A stretch of DNA of 6,694 bases, taken from the NCBI GenBank assembly GCA_017390125.1, contig JAFPCT010000235.1, positions 1-6,694 of the forward strand, read 5' to 3'. Positions within the stretch are counted from its first letter, which is position 1. Each line of letters begins with the position of its first letter. This document shows positions 1-6,027 of the stretch, piece after piece. Both the position numbers and the translations under genes were made by a program. The notes under the pieces are model-generated. The model was not told the origin of the DNA. It was given only the letters and a program-made list of their open reading frames with translations, and did no database searches. Source of the DNA: Treponema sp. (GTDB lineage Bacteria; Spirochaetota; Spirochaetia; Treponematales; Treponemataceae).

Positions 1-22
1 GTTCATAAACTTTATCCTATAT

Positions 23-51
23 ATTATAGTACATAACACTTTTATCTGGAA
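23..51 (-). promoter_or_regulatory. Possible leftward promoter at window edge
   Basis: On the minus strand a perfect TATAAT (23-28) lies 17 bp from a weak -35, TTCCAG (46-51). Downstream on the same strand there is an AGGA (15-18) 8 nt before an ATG at 4-6, which could start a gene lying off the window. However, the start of transcription expected from this -10 is around position 16, on top of the AGGA, so promoter and start codon do not fit well together. The region is AT-rich and such matches arise easily by chance. Confidence 0.3.
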
Positions 52-60
52 GTACCTTAT

Positions 61-110
61 AAAAAAAATCCGCAGCGGCAGAATTATTCAGACCCCTGCG
101 GATTTTTTTT
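61..110. terminator. Bidirectional intrinsic terminator after purA
   Basis: A perfect 15-bp inverted repeat pairs 61-75 with 96-110. It has a G+C core (TCCGCAG/CTGCGGA) and eight A's on one flank mirrored by eight T's on the other, around a 20-nt loop. Read on the minus strand it ends in a U-run and begins 18 nt after the purA stop codon, so it should end the purA transcript. The symmetrical A and T tracts mean it could also stop transcription entering on the plus strand. Confidence 0.9.
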
Positions 111-128
111 GCCCGATTATGCTCAGGT

Positions 129-1355
129 TTACTTCTTCCAGATCTTTTCGCGGTTGAATGTCTGGTTGCGGTCAGGACCTACAGACACGATTCCTACCTT
201 TGTTCCTGTGAAATCTTCAATGAAGTCAACATATTCCTTTGCCTGTTTAGGAAGCTGGCTGTACTTCTTGAGTTCTTTGATAGAGCTCTTCCAACCCTTG
301 AACTTCTGGAGCACAGGTTTTGCCTTGTTCAAAGCAGGAATTGAAGCAGGGAAATCTGTTACGATTTTTCCGTCGATATCGTATGCAACACAAGCTTCGA
401 TTTCTTCCATCTCATCGTATACATCAAGGTGTGTAAGAACAAGGGAATCAATTGAGTTTACGTGACATGCATAGCGGAGAGCTACAAGGTCAAGATAACC
501 GCAGCGGCGTGCACGGCCCGTTGTAACACCAAATTCGTTGCCAGTCTTGCGTACATAGTCGCAGAGCTCACCTTCTGAATCATTGTTGAATTCAGTAGGC
601 ATAGGTCCGTTTCCTACGCGTGTCTCATAAGCCTTGAATACACCGTAAACCTTGTCCAAAGCACGAGGTCCGATTCCAGAACCGCTGGAAGCACCGTAGC
701 TTCCTGAAGCACCAGAAGAAACATAAGGATATGTACCAGAGTCAATGTCGAGCATAGCACCCTGAGCGCCCTCAAAAAGAATGTTTTCCTTGCGGATTTC
801 CCACATCTTTGCAGCGATGTCGATTCTCATCTTCAAAAGCTGCTCTTTGTACTGCTCAAGGAATTTTTTGTCCTCGTCATCAAGGTCATTCCATTTTTCA
901 TCCCAGTCAAGGTCAGCGAGACGGATACCGTCGCGCTCTGCTTTCTGTGAGTAAGTTGTTCCAATTCCGCGGCCTGTTGTTCCGATCGGACGCTTTCTTG
1001 CAGCATCGCGCTCTTTGTCCATCTGGCGGTAACCAGGGAGAGTAATGTGAGCACGGTCAGAAATAAAAACACGACCTTCCCAGTTTACGCCATTGTCTGT
1101 AAGCATCTTAAGCTCGTTGAAAAGAGCCTCAGGTTCGATAACCATTCCAGAACCTAAAATTACAGATTTGTTCGGATAGAGAATTCCAGAAGGAACCTGA
1201 TGCAATGCATACTTTTTTCCGTCAACAACGATTGTGTGACCGGCATTAGCTCCGCCTGCAAAACGGCAGACATATTTAGCATCCTGCGCAAGATAATCAA
1301 CAATCTTGCCCTTTCCTTCGTCACCCCACTGGGCTCCCATTACAACAACATTCAT
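129..1355 (-). CDS. purA: Adenylosuccinate synthetase
   Basis: Catalyses GTP-dependent joining of IMP and aspartate to give adenylosuccinate, the first step from IMP to AMP, in the cytoplasm. At 408 residues it is slightly shorter than the roughly 430 usual in bacteria. The N-terminal GAQWGDEGKGK loop (7-17) holds the catalytic Asp12, and NAGHT gives the catalytic His40. GTTGRGIG (125-132) and FEGAQG (up to Gly199, with Gln198) form the IMP site, and VTTGRARRCG is the GTP/aspartate-side segment. Near the end, SVGPDRNQT is the usual C-terminal motif. Two departures stand out. The guanine-recognition motif usually written TKLD reads THLD (His309, Asp311), and the normally conserved loop after TYPYV reads SSGASGSYG (213-221). 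The start at 1355 gives the expected MNVVVMGAQWGDEGKG N-terminus and has GAGG 6 nt upstream. It is transcribed divergently from guaB. Confidence 0.97.
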   Translation of the reverse strand: MNVVVMGAQWGDEGKGKIVDYLAQDAKYVCRFAGGANAGHTIVVDGKKYALHQVPSGILYPNKSVILGSGMVIEPEALFNELKMLTDNGVNWEGRVFISDRAHITLPGYRQMDKERDAARKRPIGTTGRGIGTTYSQKAERDGIRLADLDWDEKWNDLDDEDKKFLEQYKEQLLKMRIDIAAKMWEIRKENILFEGAQGAMLDIDSGTYPYVSSGASGSYGASSGSGIGPRALDKVYGVFKAYETRVGNGPMPTEFNNDSEGELCDYVRKTGNEFGVTTGRARRCGYLDLVALRYACHVNSIDSLVLTHLDVYDEMEEIEACVAYDIDGKIVTDFPASIPALNKAKPVLQKFKGWKSSIKELKKYSQLPKQAKEYVDFIEDFTGTKVGIVSVGPDRNQTFNREKIWKK

Positions 1356-1367
1356 TTTTAGCCTCGA

Positions 1368-1386
1368 TTCCCGAAACCAACGGGAA
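1368..1386 (-). other. Small hairpin just before the purA ribosome site
   Basis: TTCCCG and CGGGAA form a perfect 6-bp stem around a 7-nt loop in the predicted purA 5' untranslated RNA. The stem ends 2 nt before the GAGG ribosome-binding sequence (1362-1365). It may affect ribosome access or serve as a DNA operator, but a stem of this size can also occur by chance. Confidence 0.35.
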
Positions 1387-1449
1387 CAAAAGATTTGATT
1401 TGAGCAAAAACAGATGCCGAAACAATGCGATATCAGTTATTGCCAATAG

Positions 1450-1478
1450 ATACTATCATAAATAAAAAACTTGCTCAA
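1450..1478 (-). promoter_or_regulatory. Predicted purA promoter
   Basis: On the minus strand TTGAGC (1473-1478) and TAGTAT (1450-1455) are separated by exactly 17 bp. The implied start of transcription is near 1443, giving an untranslated leader of about 87 nt. I see no riboswitch or attenuator in that leader. The -35 lies inside one of two inverted copies of TTGAGCAA (1400-1407 and 1471-1478), which could make it a target for a regulator. Confidence 0.55.
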
Positions 1479-1491
1479 TGAATAAACCACA

Positions 1492-1520
1492 TTGAATTTA
1501 TCTTCACTATATTCTATAAT
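1492..1520 (+). promoter_or_regulatory. Predicted guaB promoter
   Basis: TTGAAT (1492-1497), a 17-bp spacer and a perfect TATAAT (1515-1520) make a strong sigma-70-type promoter. The implied transcript starts near 1527, leaving only about 38 nt before the guaB ATG, too short for a purine riboswitch. A good ribosome-binding sequence, AAGGAG (1550-1555), sits 9 nt before the ATG. The -35 elements of the guaB and purA promoters face away from each other and are 13 bp apart, so one bound protein could affect both. Confidence 0.75.
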
Positions 1521-1564
1521 CATTCAATTATTTTTTTGATTTTTAATTCAAGGAGACAAAACTC

Positions 1565-3073
1565 ATGGCTTTCTTTTTTTCAGAACCATCACACACATTC
1601 GATGAATATCTGTTAGTTCCGGGCTATACCGGGCCGGACTGCATTCCTGCCAACGTATCATTAAAAACTCCAATTATACGTTACAATAAGAAAGCCGGGG
1701 AAAAATGTCCGCTTACAATGAACATTCCTATGGTAAGTGCCGTAATGCAGGCTGTTTCAAATGACACTCTTGCAATCGCACTTGCAAAAGAAGGCGGAAT
1801 CAGTTTCATCTACGGTTCCCAGACTATCGAAAATCAGGCCGCAATGATTGCACGGGTAAAGTCATACAAAGCCGGTTTCGTTACATCTGACACAAACATC
1901 CGCCCGGATCAGACTCTTGAAGAACTTGTTAGAAAAATTGAGGCAACAGGCCATTCAACCGCAGCCGTTACAGACAACGGTGAGGCAAACGGAAAACTTC
2001 TGGGAATTATCACAGAACGAGACTTCCGCATTGACCACTGCCCTGCAGGAGCAAAAGTTCAGGAATACATGACTGTCCTGGGCGACCTTGTAAAGGCAGA
2101 GACAGGCATTACCCTTGAGGAAGCAAATGACATCATCTGGAAGAACAAGATCAACCAGCTTCCAGTAGTTGATAAAAACGGAAACCTCCAGTATCTGGTA
2201 TTCCGAAAGGATGCAGCAAGCCACGAGGAGCACCCGAATGAACTTCTCGACTCTCAGAAACGCTACATCGTAGGCGCCGGAATCAATACCCGCGACTACA
2301 TGGAACGCGTTCCAGCCCTTCTTGAAGCAGGCGTAGACATAATGACACTTGACTCATCGGAAGGATTTACAGAATGGCAGAGCCGTGCCCTCAAGGACAT
2401 CCACGCAAAGTGGCCGAATGCAAAAGTTGGTGCCGGAAACGTTGTTGACGCAGAAGGATTCCGCTTCCTTGCAGAAGCAGGCGCAGACTTTGTAAAAATC
2501 GGTATCGGCGGCGGCTCAATCTGTATTACCCGCGAGCAGAAAGGTATCGGACGCGGTCAGGCAACTGCAACAATCGAAGTTGCGAAGGCCAGAGACGAAT
2601 ACTACAAGGAAACAGGCATTTACGTTCCTATCTGCTCTGACGGAGGAATCGTACACGACTATCACGTAACTCTGGCTCTTGCTATGGGAGCAGATTTTGT
2701 AATGCTCGGACGATATTTTGCCCGCTTTGATGAATCACCGACAAACAAGCTCATCGTAAACGGAAGTTATGTAAAGGAATACTGGGGCGAAGGTTCAAAC
2801 CGCGCACGCAACTGGCAGAGATACGATCTGGGCGGAAAGAAAGGTATGGCTTTCGAGGAAGGAGTTGACTCATACGTTCCTTACGCAGGAAGTCTTCATG
2901 ACAACGTAACTCTTACAACAAGCAAAGTTATCCACACAATGTGCAACTGTGGTGCCGTAACAATTCCTGAGCTTCAGGAAAAAGCAAAGATCACTCTAGT
3001 AAGTCCGGCTTCAATCCGTGAAGGCGGCGCACACGACGTAGTTGTAAAAAATACAAGCATTCACGCTGAGTAA
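1565..3073 (+). CDS. guaB: IMP dehydrogenase, Tritrichomonas-like type
   Basis: Oxidises IMP to XMP with NAD+, the committed step to GMP, in the cytoplasm. The 502 residues begin with the barrel segment that includes PMVSAVMQAVS. They are interrupted by a CBS (Bateman) pair at about 107-220 and resume with the catalytic barrel. GGGSICITREQKG carries the catalytic Cys320, and the mobile flap has NWQRYDLGG with the Arg419-Tyr420 pair. From memory, long segments are nearly identical to the Tritrichomonas foetus enzyme, including GIGGGSICITREQKGIGRGQ and the flap, with numbering shifted by one (T. foetus Cys319, Arg418, Tyr419). Lys311 and Glu432 match the T. foetus residues linked to poor mycophenolate binding, so insensitivity is inferred. 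It stands alone between its own promoter and terminator; guaA is not in the window. The start is fixed by the AAGGAG sequence 9 nt upstream. Confidence 0.97.
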   Translation: MAFFFSEPSHTFDEYLLVPGYTGPDCIPANVSLKTPIIRYNKKAGEKCPLTMNIPMVSAVMQAVSNDTLAIALAKEGGISFIYGSQTIENQAAMIARVKSYKAGFVTSDTNIRPDQTLEELVRKIEATGHSTAAVTDNGEANGKLLGIITERDFRIDHCPAGAKVQEYMTVLGDLVKAETGITLEEANDIIWKNKINQLPVVDKNGNLQYLVFRKDAASHEEHPNELLDSQKRYIVGAGINTRDYMERVPALLEAGVDIMTLDSSEGFTEWQSRALKDIHAKWPNAKVGAGNVVDAEGFRFLAEAGADFVKIGIGGGSICITREQKGIGRGQATATIEVAKARDEYYKETGIYVPICSDGGIVHDYHVTLALAMGADFVMLGRYFARFDESPTNKLIVNGSYVKEYWGEGSNRARNWQRYDLGGKKGMAFEEGVDSYVPYAGSLHDNVTLTTSKVIHTMCNCGAVTIPELQEKAKITLVSPASIREGGAHDVVVKNTSIHAE

Positions 3074-3075
3074 CA

Positions 3076-3107
3076 AAAAAGGCTGACTTCAAAAAGTCAG
3101 CCTTTTT
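3076..3107. terminator. Bidirectional terminator between convergent guaB and oxidoreductase genes
   Basis: AAAAAGGCTGACTT and AAGTCAGCCTTTTT form a perfect 14-bp stem (3076-3089 with 3094-3107) around a 4-nt loop. It lies 2 nt after the guaB stop and 20 nt beyond the stop of the minus-strand oxidoreductase gene. With an A-run on one side and a T-run on the other it can end both converging transcripts. Confidence 0.93.
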
Positions 3108-3127
3108 CATTTTCATCATATTTAATT

Positions 3128-4165
3128 TCAAAAGAAGCTTTTTATTTCTTCCAGGACCTGAAGGGCATTCAGACCGGTCCGAAGCGTAGATCGCAGAGGT
3201 GCCTTTCCGTCAAGAAAGTCAACTGCATTCTGCACCATATTGGAAAAATAACCGGTCTTCTTAGGCTGCCTTACGGTTCTGTCCGGGAGCAGTGAATAAA
3301 AACCAGTATAAAGCCGGGATTCCTTCCTTGTATAGAATTCAAAGATACCGTTTCCGACTTTAAAACGACCTTCCGTTCCAATCACCTCAACTTCAAAACC
3401 GAAATAACGGCTTCGTCCGCTGAAAAACAGGTTTACGTCATTGCATTTATCACAACGGCAGTGAACAGAAGCGTTTCTTACAACTTCTGGCTTTTCCTTA
3501 TCGTAATAAACGGAGGTAAGCTTGAAGTCCCTCAGAACAGGCTCCTTCGGACTTTCCTCTCCTTCAAGAAGATACATGACTACATCAACAAGATGAGTGC
3601 CGTCATGGAGAAGACTGTATTCCCCGTTCTGCTCTTTTTCAGGGTTATAGACATACAGACCGGAATCAAGGCGGGCATTCACAGTCTGAACAGCACCGAT
3701 TCTGGAAATGTATTCCTTTGCAATCCGATAATCTTCCGCAAAACGTCTTTCATGATTTACCAGAACCGGAACTTTCCTCAGGTCGGCAACAAATTTAAGT
3801 TCATACCCCTGCTTCATGTTCAGGGCTACAGGTTTTTCAAGAATGATAAGCTTTGGCTTTGAGTTCAGAGCCTCAAGGGCAACCTTAAGGTGAGAGTCTT
3901 CGTTTACAGAAATGACGAGGATCTCAGGCTTTACGGTTGCAAAAAAGGGAGCAGTCTCAGTACTGCAGAACGGATTTCCGACATAGTCTGCCCAACGCTC
4001 AAGGCGAAAGCGGTCGGAATCACATCCGGCAATCACATGAACCCGGCGGTTATTCATCAGGGCCATTGTATGGCTTGCAGGCTGCTCCCGTTTTTTGTCA
4101 AATCCAAGAGTAAAGCCGATCCGTCCTGTTCCAATAACTGCTGCAGTATACTTTTTGTTTGCCAT
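3128..4165 (-). CDS. Gfo/Idh/MocA-family NAD(P)-dependent oxidoreductase, substrate unknown
   Basis: A 345-residue protein with the two-domain layout of the family. The N-terminal Rossmann fold has the GTGRIG dinucleotide loop (12-17), followed by an acidic end of the second strand (GCDSDR, 47-52). The family hallmark EKP (110-112) supplies the probable catalytic lysine (Lys111). In the C-terminal substrate domain HDGTHLVD (187-194) is the usual metal-independent Asp/His active-site segment. An early REQPASHTMA stretch (26-35) also occurs, as far as I recall, in a subgroup of these enzymes. Unusual is a CRCDKC cluster (Cys236, Cys238, Cys241) that could bind a metal. Family members act on sugars, inositols, nucleotide-sugars or biliverdin; I cannot choose among them, and nothing in it indicates isopropylmalate dehydrogenase. 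It starts 17 nt after leuA with GGGGAAGG ahead of the ATG, so it is probably cotranscribed and perhaps translationally coupled. Confidence 0.88.
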   Translation of the reverse strand: MANKKYTAAVIGTGRIGFTLGFDKKREQPASHTMALMNNRRVHVIAGCDSDRFRLERWADYVGNPFCSTETAPFFATVKPEILVISVNEDSHLKVALEALNSKPKLIILEKPVALNMKQGYELKFVADLRKVPVLVNHERRFAEDYRIAKEYISRIGAVQTVNARLDSGLYVYNPEKEQNGEYSLLHDGTHLVDVVMYLLEGEESPKEPVLRDFKLTSVYYDKEKPEVVRNASVHCRCDKCNDVNLFFSGRSRYFGFEVEVIGTEGRFKVGNGIFEFYTRKESRLYTGFYSLLPDRTVRQPKKTGYFSNMVQNAVDFLDGKAPLRSTLRTGLNALQVLEEIKSFF

Positions 4166-4168
4166 AAG

Positions 4169-4181
4169 CCTTCCCCGAAGG
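4169..4181 (-). promoter_or_regulatory. Hairpin overlapping the oxidoreductase ribosome-binding site
   Basis: In the 17-nt gap after leuA, CCTTC and GAAGG can pair around a 3-nt loop in the RNA, and the purine-rich GGGGAAGG that would bind the ribosome is partly in this stem. A ribosome finishing leuA, whose stop is at 4183-4185, would open it, which suggests translational coupling. The stem is only 5 bp, so this is tentative. Confidence 0.4.
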
Positions 4182-4182
4182 T

Positions 4183-5874
4183 TTACGCCTTGTAGTTCAC
4201 GGCGCTGACAACAGCTGCAATTCCGGCACGTCCTACGTTACTGCTCTTTCCTACACCCCATGCCTGAGTGCCGTCTTCCTTTGTAATCTGAACGTAAGCA
4301 ACAGCATAAGTGTCGCTTCCAGTTCCCACGCTGTGCTCATGGAAGCTGGTAATCGTAAAGCGAGGAGCAGGAGTCTGCTTGAGGGCATTTACAAAGGCAT
4401 CAAGAGGTCCGTTTCCATTTGCCGCAATGGCAATCTTCTTGCCTTCCCATTCAATAGTCGCCATTCCTGCAACCTGCTCAGGAGAATCGCTTCCCCGCTC
4501 GCCTTCTATATGCTTTTCAGAAATTTCAAGGACATTAAGCGGAGACTTTGTCTTGAGCCAGGTCTTTTCAAATACATCGTAGATTTCAGAAGGCTTAAGC
4601 TCCCTCTGAGCCTGGTCTGCGGCATCCTTTATCAAAGTACCGAAAACCGGATGCATTGCCTTTGGCAGAGAAAGACCGTAATCCTGCTCCATGATGAACG
4701 CAGCACCGCCTTTTCCGCTCTGACTGTTGATTCGGATAATGCCTTCGTACTGGCGGCCGATATCATGGGGATCAAAAGTAAGGTACGGAACATCCCAGTA
4801 TGCATTCGGCTCCATCTTTACCCGGGCGGCCATACCCTTTCGGATTGCATCCTGGTGGCTTCCGCTGAATGCAGTGAAAACCAGTTCTCCGGAATAAGGG
4901 GTTCTAGGATGAATCTCCATTCCTGTAAGCCGTGTATAGGCTTCAGTAAGAAGCGGCATATTTGAAAAATCAAGCTCAGGATCAATGCCCTGAGTATACA
5001 TGTTCATTCCTACAGTTACGATGTCAAGGTTTCCTGTTCGCTCTCCGTTACCGAAAAGACATCCTTCTACCCTGTCAGCACCTGCAAGAAGTCCGAGCTC
5101 GCACTGAGCCACACCTTCTCCTCGGTCATTATGGTTGTGCAGTGAGATTATTACGTTCTCACGCTCAGAAATATGCTGACAGAAATATTCAATCTGGTCT
5201 GCGAACTGGTTCGGCAGGGCACATTCAACTGTACTAGGAAGATTCAGGATAACCTTGTTCTCAGCGCTGCAGCCCCATTCCTTTTTCACGGCCTCGCATA
5301 CTTCCAGAGCATAATCAACTTCTGTCGTAGAAAAGCTTTCCGGTGAATATTCAAGCTGAATTTCAGTTCCTTCGCTCATTGAAAGGCATTTCTTCACGCA
5401 GCGGATGCCGTCAATCGCAATCTGCTTAATCTCATCCTTCGTCTTGTTGAAAGTGTATTTTCGCTGAGAAGGACTGGTCGAATTGTACAGGTGGAAAATC
5501 GCCTTTTTGCAGCCCTTCAAACTTTCAAAAGTACGCTTGATCAGGTGTTCTCTGGCCTGGCACAAAACCTGAAGAGTTACGTCCTCCGGCACATGGTTTT
5601 CTTCGATAAGGCGGCGCATGAATTCATATTCCGTATCGCTTGCGCTTGGGAAGCCTACCTCAATCTGCCTGAAGCCGATTTTTACAAGGAGATCAAAAAA
5701 TTCTAGTTTCTGGTCAACTCCCATAGGATTGATAAGAGCCTGGTTGCCGTCACGCAAATCAACGGAACACCACACCGGAGCCTTAGTAATCTTGTTGTCA
5801 GGCCAGGTTCTGTTCTTAATCGGAACCGCCTCAAAAGGACGGTATTTTCCTTTAGGATCCATAGAAACTTTCAT
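4183..5874 (-). CDS. leuA: 2-isopropylmalate synthase, type 2 (fungal/actinobacterial class)
   Basis: Condenses acetyl-CoA with 2-oxoisovalerate to give 2-isopropylmalate, the committed step of leucine synthesis, in the cytoplasm. The 563 residues show the type 2 N-terminal extension (KYRPFEAV, NRTWPDNKITKAP). The catalytic TIM barrel has LRDGNQ (40-45), with its metal-binding Asp, and HNHND (246-250), with two metal-binding His residues, followed by GNGERTGN (275-282). A linker leads to a C-terminal leucine-binding regulatory domain (about 473-563) with NGNGPLDA (486-493), so feedback inhibition by leucine is expected. The length is between the E. coli-type enzyme (about 520) and the longer Mycobacterium one (about 640). 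The start at 5874 has a strong GGAGGT (5881-5886) 6 nt upstream. No leuB, leuC or leuD is next to it. Expression is probably controlled by the attenuator directly upstream. Confidence 0.96.
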   Translation of the reverse strand: MKVSMDPKGKYRPFEAVPIKNRTWPDNKITKAPVWCSVDLRDGNQALINPMGVDQKLEFFDLLVKIGFRQIEVGFPSASDTEYEFMRRLIEENHVPEDVTLQVLCQAREHLIKRTFESLKGCKKAIFHLYNSTSPSQRKYTFNKTKDEIKQIAIDGIRCVKKCLSMSEGTEIQLEYSPESFSTTEVDYALEVCEAVKKEWGCSAENKVILNLPSTVECALPNQFADQIEYFCQHISERENVIISLHNHNDRGEGVAQCELGLLAGADRVEGCLFGNGERTGNLDIVTVGMNMYTQGIDPELDFSNMPLLTEAYTRLTGMEIHPRTPYSGELVFTAFSGSHQDAIRKGMAARVKMEPNAYWDVPYLTFDPHDIGRQYEGIIRINSQSGKGGAAFIMEQDYGLSLPKAMHPVFGTLIKDAADQAQRELKPSEIYDVFEKTWLKTKSPLNVLEISEKHIEGERGSDSPEQVAGMATIEWEGKKIAIAANGNGPLDAFVNALKQTPAPRFTITSFHEHSVGTGSDTYAVAYVQITKEDGTQAWGVGKSSNVGRAGIAAVVSAVNYKA

Positions 5875-5901
5875 TTTTTAACCTCCAAAATGTATTTGCA
5901 T

Positions 5902-5930
5902 AAAAAAAGACCTGCCGCTCGGACAGGTCT
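5902..5930 (-). terminator. Attenuator terminator in the leuA leader
   Basis: On the minus strand AGACCTGTC and GGCAGGTCT pair (9 bp, one G-U) around a 5-nt CGAGC loop, followed by a run of T's. The hairpin lies upstream of leuA, between the leader peptide and the leuA ribosome-binding sequence, where a terminator makes sense only as an attenuator. Its 5' half can instead pair with an earlier leader segment (5962-5972), preventing termination. Confidence 0.9.
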
Positions 5931-5972
5931 GTAATTTACGAATAAATAAAAAACACACGCTGACTGCCAGAG
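5918..5972 (-). promoter_or_regulatory. Proposed antiterminator pairing in the leuA leader
   Basis: The RNA segment CUCUGGCAGUC (5962-5972) can pair with GACCUGUCCGAG (5918-5929). The pairing is CUC with GAG, GGCAG with CUGUC (one G-U) and UC with GA, interrupted by one mismatch and one bulged C, 10 pairs in all. It uses most of the 5' arm of the terminator, so the two structures exclude each other. A third pairing, ACACAUUGCU (6005-6014) with AGCGUGUGU (5953-5961), joins the start of the leader ORF to the segment next to the antiterminator arm and may act as the early pause hairpin. All pairings were worked out by eye. Confidence 0.65.
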
Positions 5973-5976
5973 GGTC

Positions 5977-6021
5977 TTATCGAGAAAAATCAGATAATAG
6001 AAGTAGCAATGTGTGATTCAT
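5977..6021 (-). CDS. leuL: Leucine-rich leader peptide controlling leuA
   Basis: A 14-codon ORF encoding MNHTLLLLLSDFSR and ending in TAA. Codons 5-9 are five consecutive leucines, TTG CTA CTT CTA TTA. Its product is unlikely to have a function of its own; its translation would sense charged leucyl-tRNA. A ribosome halted on the Leu codons (5995-6009) would leave 5962-5972 free to form the antiterminator. A ribosome that reaches the stop codon (5977-5979), 4 nt before that segment, would cover it and let the terminator at 5902-5930 form. It lies 102 nt upstream of leuA. There is no convincing ribosome-binding sequence, and the predicted promoter starts transcription at about the A of its ATG, suggesting leaderless translation. 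It is an analogue of enterobacterial leuL in design, not necessarily a homologue. Confidence 0.85.
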   Translation of the reverse strand: MNHTLLLLLSDFSR

Positions 6022-6027
6022 GCCTAT

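Noticed and set aside
1..60. Coding end of a neighbouring gene at the left edge
   Set aside because: The 60 bp have stops in several frames and very high A+T; nothing protein-like is visible, only a weak promoter candidate.
109..465. Open frame of 118 codons on the plus strand across the end of purA
   Set aside because: It is antisense to purA and starts within the T-run end of the bidirectional terminator; the protein looks like a shadow of the purA reading frame.
1521..1564. Purine or other riboswitch before guaB
   Set aside because: The predicted untranslated leader is about 38 nt, AT-rich and without stable pairing, too short for any known purine-sensing RNA.
3461..3862. Open frames on the plus strand opposite the oxidoreductase gene (also 3890-4195)
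   Set aside because: Both are antisense to a gene with clear family motifs, lack start signals and give no recognisable protein.
4333..4965. Open frame of 210 codons on the plus strand
   Set aside because: It lies wholly antisense to leuA, whose family identity is certain. The translation shows no recognisable domain, and no promoter or ribosome site supports it.
5875..6020. T-box riboswitch as the control element of leuA
   Set aside because: A terminator before leuA suggested a T-box, but there is no conserved T-box sequence, no Stem I-like structure and too little space. The Leu-codon ORF explains the terminator better.
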